IMG/VR virus record: IMGVR_UViG_3300036407_000023
Location: 1 to 23,956 of that record
From: a virus
Strand: one strand, 5' to 3'
Length of the DNA stretch: 23,956 bases
Shown: piece by piece, positions 5,767 through 11,087 of the stretch
Position numbering within the stretch: position 1 is the first letter of the stretch
How the letters are laid out: every line of letters begins with the position of its first letter
The notes under the pieces: generated by a model
Seen by the model: the letters and a program-made list of their open reading frames with translations, nothing else
What the model was told of the DNA's origin: nothing
Databases searched by the model: none
Translations under genes and position numbers: made by a program

Positions 5767-6576
5767 ATGAGGATCCGAGTGGGCTGCGAGCTGAGCTACG
5801 ACGTCCCGAAGCCGACCCCGATGATCGCCATCCTGAACGTGCACTATTCGCGCTTCGGGAACCTCGAGAGCCCCGATCGTCTTGTGACCACGCCTGCGGT
5901 TCCGATCGCGAGCTACCGAGACAGCTTCGGCAACTGGTGCAACCGCCTTGTTGCGCCGCCTGGGCGGTTCACCCTCAGCACAGACGGTATTATTCAGGAC
6001 GACGGAACTCGCGATCCCGTCGATGAGAACGCCCTGCAGCACTTCGTCGAGGACCTACCTGCTGAGACGCTGCAATTCCTGCTCGGCAGCCGTTATTGCG
6101 AAACCGATGCCCTCTCCGATGAGGCTTGGCGGCTTTTCGGACACACGCCGCTCGGATGGCCGCGCGTGCAAGCGATATGCGATTTCGTCCACCGGCACGT
6201 GACCTTCGGCTACGAGCACGCCCGAGCTACCCGGACGGCTGCCGAGACCTACGCTGAAGGTCGAGGCGTCTGCCGGGACTACACTCATCTCGCCATCGCG
6301 TTCTGCCGCTGCCTTAACATCCCAGCGCGCTACTGCACGGGATACATCAGCGACATCGGCGTTCCGCTCCCCCACGGCCCGATGGATTTTGCCGCTTGGA
6401 TGGAAGTCTATCTCGGCGGCCGTTGGTGGGCGTTCGATCCGCGTAACAACTCGCCTCGGACTGGGCGCATTCTGATCGCTCAGGGGCGTGATGCAGCTGA
6501 TGTGCCTCTGACCCATACCTTTGGGCCGACGGAACTCGTAGGGTTCCGGGTCTGGACCGACGAGATCAAGCCCTGA
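5767..6576 (+). CDS. Transglutaminase-like (papain-fold) protein lacking the usual catalytic His
   Basis: This 269-residue protein has the two-part layout of bacterial transglutaminase-like proteins. An N-terminal beta domain (1-110) is followed by a papain-fold core. The nucleophile is C169 in GRGVCRDYTHLA, followed by FCRCLNIPARYCTGY. The third triad position is D224 in WAFDPRNN. Where the family normally has DFHAW, this protein reads DFAAW (A209), so the general-base His appears to be replaced by Ala. The tail (GRILIAQGRDAADV, THTFGPTELVGF) is also typical. No signal peptide is seen, so it would be cytoplasmic. The ATG at 5767 has GGAAG upstream. It stands between divergent and convergent small genes and has no phage role that I know of, so it is probably cargo. 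It may be inactive, or belong to a subgroup with a different mechanism. Confidence 0.9.
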   Translation: MRIRVGCELSYDVPKPTPMIAILNVHYSRFGNLESPDRLVTTPAVPIASYRDSFGNWCNRLVAPPGRFTLSTDGIIQDDGTRDPVDENALQHFVEDLPAETLQFLLGSRYCETDALSDEAWRLFGHTPLGWPRVQAICDFVHRHVTFGYEHARATRTAAETYAEGRGVCRDYTHLAIAFCRCLNIPARYCTGYISDIGVPLPHGPMDFAAWMEVYLGGRWWAFDPRNNSPRTGRILIAQGRDAADVPLTHTFGPTELVGFRVWTDEIKP

Positions 6577-6602
6577 ACCCCCGCTACTATCCTATGTGAG
6601 CC

Positions 6603-6833
6603 TCACCTCTTCCTTTCCGGCGTCCAGTCGCAGGGGACCTCGCGCAGAGCCGAGGAGGCGAAATCACGAAGGAGCAGCATTCCCGGCTTCCATGTCCTTG
6701 CATTGCTGAGGGACCTCGCTCGGAACTCGAACTGCACCCGACCGTCAGGCCAGAGCCTCACGACACGCCAGACCTTGCCGTTATCGCCCAAGTAGCACTT
6801 TCCGACCGTGATGCTCTCGGGAGGGACGCTCAT
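6603..6833 (-). CDS. Array paralogue A (GKC/EVPC small-protein family)
   Basis: This 76-residue member begins MSVPPESITVGKCYL and ends REVPCDWTPERKR, with invariant C13 and C68. Between them lie KVWRVVRLWPDGRVQFEFR, which reads as a beta hairpin, and RDFASSALREV, a short helix. The start overlaps paralogue B's stop as ATGA. It is the last gene of the leftward run and converges on the transglutaminase-like gene. A small beta-barrel (SH3-like) fold is an inference from the alternating strands. I know no function for this family. Confidence 0.75.
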   Translation of the reverse strand: MSVPPESITVGKCYLGDNGKVWRVVRLWPDGRVQFEFRARSLSNARTWKPGMLLLRDFASSALREVPCDWTPERKR

Positions 6834-7078
6834 CGGCCAGCCTCATCGGCGTTAGGGGTCCAGTCGCAGGGGACCTCGCGGAGAGTGGCCTCGGCAAAGG
6901 CGCTCAGATCCGCCGTGCCGCCGGCCCAGACAAAAGCTCGGGTCTCGGTGGCATCCCGGCTTTCGAAACGGACACGGCCGCTCGGCAGGACATGCGTCAC
7001 CAGGCGGACCCAGCGATGTCGCTCACCTTCGAGCAGGTAGCACTTTCCGGGTTCGATGCTCTCGGGAGGGAGGGTCAC
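6830..7078 (-). CDS. Array paralogue B (GKC/EVPC family)
   Basis: This 82-residue member starts with GTG at 7078, which overlaps the previous stop as GTGA. It begins with TLPPESIEPGKCYL and ends LREVPCDWTPNADEAGR, with C13 and C71 conserved. It carries a longer central loop than A (DATETRAFVWAGGT). A reading frame extending upstream to 7180 runs through paralogue C out of frame and is rejected. The nearest relatives within the array appear to be A and F, which share the LREVPCDW ending. Confidence 0.75.
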   Translation of the reverse strand: MTLPPESIEPGKCYLLEGERHRWVRLVTHVLPSGRVRFESRDATETRAFVWAGGTADLSAFAEATLREVPCDWTPNADEAGR

Positions 7079-7314
7079 GCCTTGCTTTCGCTTTCTGATC
7101 TGGGGTCCGGAGGACAGGACACCTCCTTGACGGCATGCGCAGCAAAAGTGTCCCGCTTGACAACAAACCGGCGCGGCCATCCCCGTTTGAGTGCCGACTG
7201 GTCTATCTCGTGAACGACCACCTTCCCCTGCTCATGCAAGATCACTCGCCGGACTTTTCCGGTGTCCATCAGGTAGCACTTGCCGACCCGGATGAGTGCG
7301 GGAGGGAGGCTCAT
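7075..7314 (-). CDS. Array paralogue C (GKC/EVPC family)
   Basis: This 79-residue member begins MSLPPALIRVGKCYLMDTGK. It is the most divergent at the end: the usual EVPCDW reads EVSCPPDP, but the second Cys is kept. The central part (VRRVILHEQGKVVVHEID) is again two strands, followed by FAAHAVKEV. Start and stop are coupled to its neighbours by ATGA and GTGA overlaps. Confidence 0.75.
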   Translation of the reverse strand: MSLPPALIRVGKCYLMDTGKVRRVILHEQGKVVVHEIDQSALKRGWPRRFVVKRDTFAAHAVKEVSCPPDPRSESESKA

Positions 7315-7550
7315 AGCCCGCTCGTCGCTCCGAAGTCAGGATCGTAGTGGCAGGGGACCTCCTTCGCGACATCAGCGGCGAACCGCTCGACGGACACCTT
7401 CCGCTGAGCGGGCCACTTGCCCCTCATCATCTTCGGCCCGCGCGCTTCATAGGAGACGATCCCGTCGCTGATGCTGAGAACCCGCCGGACCTGATTGCCT
7501 GGGGTCGCGAAACACTTGCCGACCTGGATACTCTCAGGAGGGATGCTCAC
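7311..7550 (-). CDS. Array paralogue D (GKC/EVPC family)
   Basis: This 79-residue member starts with GTG at 7550 and is coupled as GTGA to the gene at 7547-7759. It begins SIPPESIQVGKCFATPGNQV, continues RRVLSISDGIVSYEARG, FAADVAKEVPC and ends HYDPDFGATSGL. The ending differs from the CDWTP ending of A, B and E, so D and C may form a second subgroup. Both Cys residues are conserved. Confidence 0.75.
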   Translation of the reverse strand: MSIPPESIQVGKCFATPGNQVRRVLSISDGIVSYEARGPKMMRGKWPAQRKVSVERFAADVAKEVPCHYDPDFGATSGL

Positions 7551-7759
7551 TCGATCTCCTCCGAGGGAGCATGCCCATCGATCCAGGCTGTTGCCATAGC
7601 GATCGCCGACTCGCGATCGTGCCCCGCAGCCACGACTGGTTGGCCGCCAGGGAGAGCGAAGATGGCGACCCAGTCCATCGGCGTCTGGCGCACCGAGAGC
7701 TTGAACCCGCGATAGGTCATCACCTCAAGATGGGGATCGAAATCGCTCCCTTCTGCCAT
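7547..7759 (-). CDS. Small strand-helix protein in the lysogeny operon
   Basis: This 70-residue protein begins MAEGSDFDPHLEVMTYRGFK. Two or three strands (YRGFKLSVRQ, WVAIFALPGGQPVVAAG) precede a helix (DRESAIAMATAWIDG). The ATG at 7759 has GGGGA/GAGGTG upstream; an extension to 7942 is Arg-rich and runs through the neighbouring gene. Its fold pattern resembles the neighbour at 7795-8016, so the two may be distant relatives. No family name is offered. Confidence 0.7.
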   Translation of the reverse strand: MAEGSDFDPHLEVMTYRGFKLSVRQTPMDWVAIFALPGGQPVVAAGHDRESAIAMATAWIDGHAPSEEIE

Positions 7760-7794
7760 CACCTCATCCCCTGCTCTGAGTGTGGGGCGCTGGT

Positions 7795-8016
7795 CTAGCG
7801 TCTGCCGCGTGGTGGGTTGGACTGAGTGTTCCCCTTCAGCAACCGCTCTACGGCATCTCGCCCGTTCTTCAAGGCATCCTGCTCGGACCGGAACAGGCGA
7901 TCCGACCGCTCCAGCATCTTGCCGTGCATCCGAATAGCCCATCCGAACGATCCGTCACCCTTCGGAGAAGGGGTGACTTCCAGAGCATAAGGGTAGGTTG
8001 GGTTGTCACTGCTCAT
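7795..8016 (-). CDS. Small strand-helix protein of unknown function
   Basis: This 73-residue protein has strands YPYALEVTPSPKGDGSFGWA and IRMHGKMLERSDRLF, then a helix SEQDALKNGRDAVERLLKG and a basic tail. The layout (Trp-containing strand, turn, 'S..DA...G..AVE..L' helix) is common among short proteobacterial proteins of unknown role. The ribosome site before the ATG at 8016 is not obvious. It lies 35 bases upstream of the 7547-7759 gene within the leftward run. Confidence 0.7.
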   Translation of the reverse strand: MSSDNPTYPYALEVTPSPKGDGSFGWAIRMHGKMLERSDRLFRSEQDALKNGRDAVERLLKGNTQSNPPRGRR

Positions 8017-8047
8017 TGGAGGTTTATGCCACGGGAGTCCAAGAGCG

Positions 8048-8323
8048 TCAGCCCTTCCTCAGCCTCACCCCAGGCCCGCCGCCGTTCTCCGAGATGAACT
8101 CAGGGCCGGCTGCTTCTGAGGAAGGAGCAGCACCATGAACGGCACTGAGCAACTCCGGGCAGCCGAATGGCTCATCAGCTGGGGAGTTAAGCACCGCGGC
8201 TGTGCGCTGACAGGTGTGGGTGAACTCTCGAATGTCTCCCGTCAGGCCCGGGTTTGTGGCGTTGCCCTGATCTGAGACGTGGAAGCCGCACTGAGGGCAG
8301 GTGACCAGGTGTTTCTGGGGCAT
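8048..8323 (-). CDS. Small Cys-containing protein, possible zinc binder
   Basis: This 91-residue protein starts MPQKHLVTCPQCGFHVSDQG. C9 and C12 form a CxxC knuckle, and C38 (HTCQRT) with H36 or C55 might complete a metal site. The C-terminal half is Ala/Gly/Pro-rich and probably disordered. AAGGA lies eight bases before the ATG at 8323, a good ribosome site. It lies between paralogues E and D and their associated genes. A zinc-dependent role is possible but the fourth ligand is uncertain. Confidence 0.65.
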   Translation of the reverse strand: MPQKHLVTCPQCGFHVSDQGNATNPGLTGDIREFTHTCQRTAAVLNSPADEPFGCPELLSAVHGAAPSSEAAGPEFISENGGGPGVRLRKG

Positions 8324-8369
8324 TACGGCTTCCTTACGCCTTCAGGTGCTCGGTAAGAACATGAGCGTA

Positions 8370-8444
8370 TCACAGGCCTCCAAGGAGATTGACCGTGACG
8401 GTCGCAAGAAGCCCGAGTATGGCGATCGTGAGCAGGATAGTCAT
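8370..8444 (-). CDS. 24-residue single-span membrane peptide
   Basis: This short frame encodes a peptide that is hydrophobic throughout (TILLTIAILGLLATVTV, then NLLGGL). GAGG lies eight bases before the ATG at 8444, and the frame lies in an otherwise empty gap between two coding genes of the same direction. It resembles small membrane peptides that regulate or anchor partner proteins. Its shortness keeps confidence moderate. Confidence 0.45.
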   Translation of the reverse strand: MTILLTIAILGLLATVTVNLLGGL

Positions 8445-8472
8445 GGTCCAGCCCTCGTCCTCCGGATCATCG

Positions 8473-8721
8473 TCATTTCCGCGGTGACGGCTCACTCACC
8501 CCCTCCGGCGTCCAGTCGCAGGGGACCTCGCGCTCGACCAAGTGGGCGAAGGCGTTGAGCTCCAAGACCCCCGCCTTCCAGCCAAAGGCTCTAACGATCA
8601 CCCCTGATCGAAGCTCGTAGTGCACCTGGTTTCCGGGCAGGATGCGGAGGACTCTTGCGACCTTGTCGCCCGAGATCAGAAAGCACTTGCCGACGATATC
8701 GGTCGCGGGAGGGACGCTCAT
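8473..8721 (-). CDS. Array paralogue E (GKC/EVPC family)
   Basis: This 82-residue member begins MSVPPATDIVGKCFLISGDK and keeps VARVLRILPGNQVHYELRSG, NAFAHLVEREVPC and a DWTPEG ending. The PPESI element is replaced by PPATD, the strongest change at the start. The ATG overlaps the stop of paralogue F as ATGA. Both Cys residues are present. E and F are separated from A-D by three or four unrelated small genes, so the array is split. Confidence 0.75.
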   Translation of the reverse strand: MSVPPATDIVGKCFLISGDKVARVLRILPGNQVHYELRSGVIVRAFGWKAGVLELNAFAHLVEREVPCDWTPEGVSEPSPRK

Positions 8722-8954
8722 AGCTTTGGCTCATCAGTCCCCGGCGCCCAGTCGCAGGGGACCTCGCGCAGGAGCATCGCGGCAAAGGAACGTCGCTCCT
8801 GAATGCCGGGGATCCAGTGAGATTTCGGCGTCCGCTGCTCATACTGGACCCGCTCGTCAGGCAGGATGTGAACCACCCGTCGGATCCGCACGTCTCGGCC
8901 GCCCTCCGCCAGATAGCACTTGCCGACCTCGATGCTCTCGGGAGGGATGCTCAT
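8718..8954 (-). CDS. Array paralogue F (GKC/EVPC family)
   Basis: This 78-residue member begins MSIPPESIEVGKCYLAEGGR and ends LREVPCDWAPGTDEPKL, with an RIRRVVHILPDERVQYEQR centre. Its ATG overlaps the stop of the 52-residue membrane protein as TGATG. It is the copy nearest the repressor gene, and its DNA shares a long near-identical 3' segment with A, B and E. Confidence 0.75.
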   Translation of the reverse strand: MSIPPESIEVGKCYLAEGGRDVRIRRVVHILPDERVQYEQRTPKSHWIPGIQERRSFAAMLLREVPCDWAPGTDEPKL

Positions 8955-9112
8955 CAGCGGAGCCGCAAGGACAGCAGATTACTGAGCACAGCAGCCGGCT
9001 CAGCAAGGAGCGTCGCCAAGCTTGCCGCATCACTCAAAGCGAAGAGCCAAAAGCAAGCTCCCGCCCCAATGCTGAGCGTGAGATCCGCCAGGAGGATCGT
9101 CCGCCACTTCAT
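8954..9112 (-). CDS. 52-residue membrane protein next to the repressor
   Basis: This frame is too short to be picked up by usual length cut-offs. It begins MKWRTILLADLTLSIGAGAC and continues FWLFALSDAASLATLLAEP. The first hydrophobic stretch (~5-26) should span the membrane; a second, weaker one lies near the end. GAGGTGAGAGA precedes the ATG, a good ribosome site, and its stop overlaps the start of paralogue F. It is the first gene after the repressor, 33 bases on, so it should be expressed in lysogens. A membrane protein paired with soluble partners in this position recalls exclusion systems such as lambda RexB, but there is no sequence evidence of kinship. Confidence 0.6.
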   Translation of the reverse strand: MKWRTILLADLTLSIGAGACFWLFALSDAASLATLLAEPAAVLSNLLSLRLR

Positions 9113-9145
9113 TCTCTCACCTCATCCCCTTCTCTGAGTATGAGG

Positions 9146-9925
9146 TTAGGACAGCGGCAGCGAATTGAAGATTGAGCGGACAATGGCGAGGATTTCGACC
9201 TTCCGGCCATCTTCCTGCTCCTCCCCGGTGAACATCTTCCAGGGGATCACGATCGGCTTGTGCTTTGGGTTTGTGGACCGTGGGTGGAACTCAACCCGAT
9301 CCTCGTAGATTTCCACCTGCTTGACGGAACGCTCTCTTAGATGGCCGCCATCTCGAGCCTGCTCAACCACCACCACCATGCCGTCGCGAATGGGCACGCG
9401 CCCCTTCAGGCTCTCAAACTTGAGACAGACAAGTTGGTCACCAGCCATGATTGGTCGAGGCTTTAGGGCATTCATTGAGTCGCCGCCCACATCGAAAGTG
9501 GCCACTTCGGCCCAAGGGTAGTCAGGATCGCGAGGCAGTGCGCGCGGCCTTGGCTCCTCGTCACCAAACTCATCGACCGGGCGAAATGCACCAGCTTCTA
9601 CAATGCCGCCGTGGCTTGCCATGACGAAGCCAGGATTGGTCTCGTGGAGTTCGCCACCGGGCATGTCCAGGAGCCCCGGCCGCTTTTCAGGCAGATGGCT
9701 CTCTGACTGATCCACCGGCTGTACGCTCCGCAGCAGGTCCTGCATGATGACAGTACGCGGGACCCCAAAAGCCTTAGCGGCGGCCTCAATCGTATTCTTT
9801 TTGAGTTCCCGTTCGCCACGCTCGAGCTTGATGTAGCCGCCCTTGGAAATGCCCATGGCATCTGCGGCCTGCGGCTGCGTCCAGCCCTTCCGCTCCCGAA
9901 GCTCTTTGAGAATACTTGTCCCCAT
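9146..9925 (-). CDS. cI: CI/LexA-type phage repressor with self-cleavage domain
   Basis: This 259-residue repressor maintains lysogeny. Residues ~4-62 form an HTH_3 domain (ILKELRERKGWTQPQAADAM, GISKGGYIKLERGER). A linker leads to an S24 peptidase-type domain. The cleavage bond is probably A111-G112 in VEAGAFRP, the nucleophile S150 in GGDSMN, and the general base K202 in RSVKQVEIY. These are the hallmarks of RecA-stimulated autocleavage. I start it at 9925, because the extra 33 residues of the longer frame (to 10024) would cover the operators and the Cro start and have no domain character. The ribosome site GGGAG is 13 bases away, which is far, and the ATG sits at the centre of operator C, which suggests autoregulation. 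It is divergent from the Cro-like gene, and eleven small genes follow it with no clear terminator. Confidence 0.95.
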   Translation of the reverse strand: MGTSILKELRERKGWTQPQAADAMGISKGGYIKLERGERELKKNTIEAAAKAFGVPRTVIMQDLLRSVQPVDQSESHLPEKRPGLLDMPGGELHETNPGFVMASHGGIVEAGAFRPVDEFGDEEPRPRALPRDPDYPWAEVATFDVGGDSMNALKPRPIMAGDQLVCLKFESLKGRVPIRDGMVVVVEQARDGGHLRERSVKQVEIYEDRVEFHPRSTNPKHKPIVIPWKMFTGEEQEDGRKVEILAIVRSIFNSLPLS

Positions 9926-9933
9926 AACGGGGA
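9919..9933. promoter_or_regulatory. Repressor operator, right site C (over the repressor start codon)
   Basis: TCCCCATAACGGGGA matches the operator motif with one mismatch in its symmetry. The repressor's ATG (9925-9923) lies within it. Binding here would block the repressor's own expression, or initiation at that codon, when repressor is abundant. Confidence 0.75.
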
Positions 9934-9961
9934 GAATGCTCCCGCTGCAGAAATTTGTCGC

Positions 9962-9976
9962 TTCCCATTTAGGGTA
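9962..9976. promoter_or_regulatory. Repressor operator, right site D (weak)
   Basis: TTCCCATTTAGGGTA keeps the CCC-N5-GGG core with weaker flanks. It lies between the repressor start and the rightward promoter, 43 bases from C and 34 from E, where a middle operator would modulate the repressor promoter. Confidence 0.6.
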
Positions 9977-9985
9977 ATTTTCCCG

Positions 9986-10014
9986 TTGACAAACATCCCC
10001 ATTTTGGGGATCAT
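9986..10014 (+). promoter_or_regulatory. Predicted rightward early promoter (PR-like)
   Basis: TTGACA (9986-9991), a 17-base spacer and GATCAT (10009-10014). Operator E occupies the spacer beginning four bases after the -35, the same register as in the leftward promoter. Transcription should start near 10020-10022, almost at the ATG of the Cro-like gene. Confidence 0.8.
9996..10010. promoter_or_regulatory. Repressor operator, right site E
   Basis: TCCCCATTTTGGGGA, with A and T just outside, gives an almost perfect 17-bp palindrome. It is the best match of the family and blocks the rightward promoter spacer. Confidence 0.8.
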
Positions 10015-10022
10015 ACGTGCCC

Positions 10023-10253
10023 ATGAAGCTGCTCGATTACATGCGTGCGGAAAACCTTGACGACCAGGCCATGGCCGGCCGCATCGGCGGCTGCTCTGCC
10101 CACGCCGTGAAGAAGTGGAAATACGGCGAAAGATCCCCAGACCCCGATCGGATCATTCGTATCGAAGAGGTCACTGGCGGCAAGGTCAGCCTCCGCGACT
10201 GGTCCTTACGCAACCGGCCCCCACGCGCCTTCGCTGAAAACGAGGCCGCTTGA
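10023..10253 (+). CDS. cro: Cro-like HTH repressor
   Basis: This 76-residue protein is largely one helix-turn-helix domain: MKLLDYMRAENLDDQAMAGR, then IGGCSAHAVKKWKYGERSPD and PDRIIRIEEVTGG. It should compete with CI for the operators and favour lytic growth. I take the ATG at 10023 over the in-frame GTG at 10017, because the predicted transcript starts at about 10020-10022. That makes the message essentially leaderless, as no ribosome site is visible. It is divergent from the repressor and is the first gene of the rightward early operon. Its stop overlaps the next start as TGATG. Confidence 0.88.
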   Translation: MKLLDYMRAENLDDQAMAGRIGGCSAHAVKKWKYGERSPDPDRIIRIEEVTGGKVSLRDWSLRNRPPRAFAENEAA

Positions 10254-10432
10254 TGCTCCCCGTCTCCCTCAGCCCCAACCACCCCCGGCTGAGCGGAGGT
10301 GCGCGGGCGGCTATGGGCTCCTCCCCCCTGACCCAGCCGCCCGCGCATTCCCTTCTCCCCCGCTGCCCGATCCTGACCATCGCCGAAACGGGCGAGCAAG
10401 TCATCGAAAACAACGGCAGGAACATTCCATGA
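10253..10432 (+). CDS. Proline-rich 59-residue protein, doubtful
   Basis: Sequence character is poor (Pro, Ser and Ala rich; MLPVSLSPNHPRLSGGARA). However, the start overlaps the cro-like stop (TGATG) and the stop overlaps the next start (ATGA), so it fills the gap exactly as a coupled gene would. It could simply be a translated spacer that carries ribosomes to the next gene. No domain is recognised. Confidence 0.4.
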   Translation: MLPVSLSPNHPRLSGGARAAMGSSPLTQPPAHSLLPRCPILTIAETGEQVIENNGRNIP

Positions 10433-10911
10433 ATGAGGGACGCCAACTCCCCGCCCGGGACTACGCCAGTCTGAAAGCCGAGTTTCGAGACCTCGTCGAG
10501 GCTGGCGGCGGTGTCACGCGCGCGGCGCGCATCACGCGGGTGAATGCCCCGCGGCTCTCGAACTACTGCTCTTCTCAGGATCCCTCCTTTGCTCCGGTCG
10601 ACGTGATCGCGGATCTGGAGGCCGAGGTCGGCGAGCCCATCGTCACGCGTATCCTCGCCGACCTCTCCGGTTATGTGCTCGTCCGCAAAGCGGCGGTCGA
10701 GCATCCCGTCGAGGCGATCGACCGCGCGGCGGCCCCCGTCATGCAAGCGGTCGGTAAGGCCATGATGGAACTCGCCACAGCGTTGAGCGATGGCGTTTGC
10801 ACGCCGCAAGAAGCGGCTGCCATTCTCCCGACCGTGGCGACGGCATGCGCTGAGATCCACAATCTCGATGAGGCGCTCCGCGCTCGCGCTGCCAAAGGGG
10901 GTGCCAGATGA
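10429..10911 (+). CDS. CII-like phage regulatory protein (CP76-type)
   Basis: This is a 160-residue protein. Residues ~12-60 look like a DNA-binding helix-turn-helix (YASLKAEFRDLVEAGGGVTR, AARITRVNAPRLSNYCSSQD). A helical C-terminal half includes VMQAVGKAMMELATALSDGV. The layout resembles the phage CII/CP76 regulatory family: N-terminal HTH with 'AA.....V....LS.Y....' followed by an all-helix tail. It would act on early or lysogeny promoters. It sits immediately after cro, the usual place. Coupled starts and stops on both sides support it. The family call is by resemblance only. Confidence 0.75.
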   Translation: MNEGRQLPARDYASLKAEFRDLVEAGGGVTRAARITRVNAPRLSNYCSSQDPSFAPVDVIADLEAEVGEPIVTRILADLSGYVLVRKAAVEHPVEAIDRAAAPVMQAVGKAMMELATALSDGVCTPQEAAAILPTVATACAEIHNLDEALRARAAKGGAR

Positions 10912-11087
10912 GCCGCTCCATTCCCACGCTCTGTTACCACGCCCGCATGCTGCATCTCGAGGGCCTGAGCTACGTCCAGATCGTGCTGCGGCTGCAGGTC
11001 ACGAGGAGACAGGCCTGGTACCTCGTCAACAGCGTGTCGAAGGCTGGGCCACTGCCGCTGAGGACCATGGCCAGGAGGGCGGCATGA
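10908..11087 (+). CDS. 59-residue HTH-like protein
   Basis: This short frame starts MSRSIPTLCYHARMLHLEGL and continues SYVQIVLRLQVTRRQAWYLV, a pattern close to a sigma/transposase-type helix-turn-helix (helix, SYVQI turn, recognition helix VTRRQAWYLVNS). Both ends overlap the neighbouring genes as ATGA. It may be a small DNA-binding regulator. The frame of a longer overlapping reading is rejected in favour of this one. Confidence 0.65.
   Translation: MSRSIPTLCYHARMLHLEGLSYVQIVLRLQVTRRQAWYLVNSVSKAGPLPLRTMARRAA

Noticed and set aside
8642-9175. 177-codon open frame on the plus strand
   Set aside because: It is antisense to paralogues E and F and the 52-residue membrane gene, which form a coupled series.
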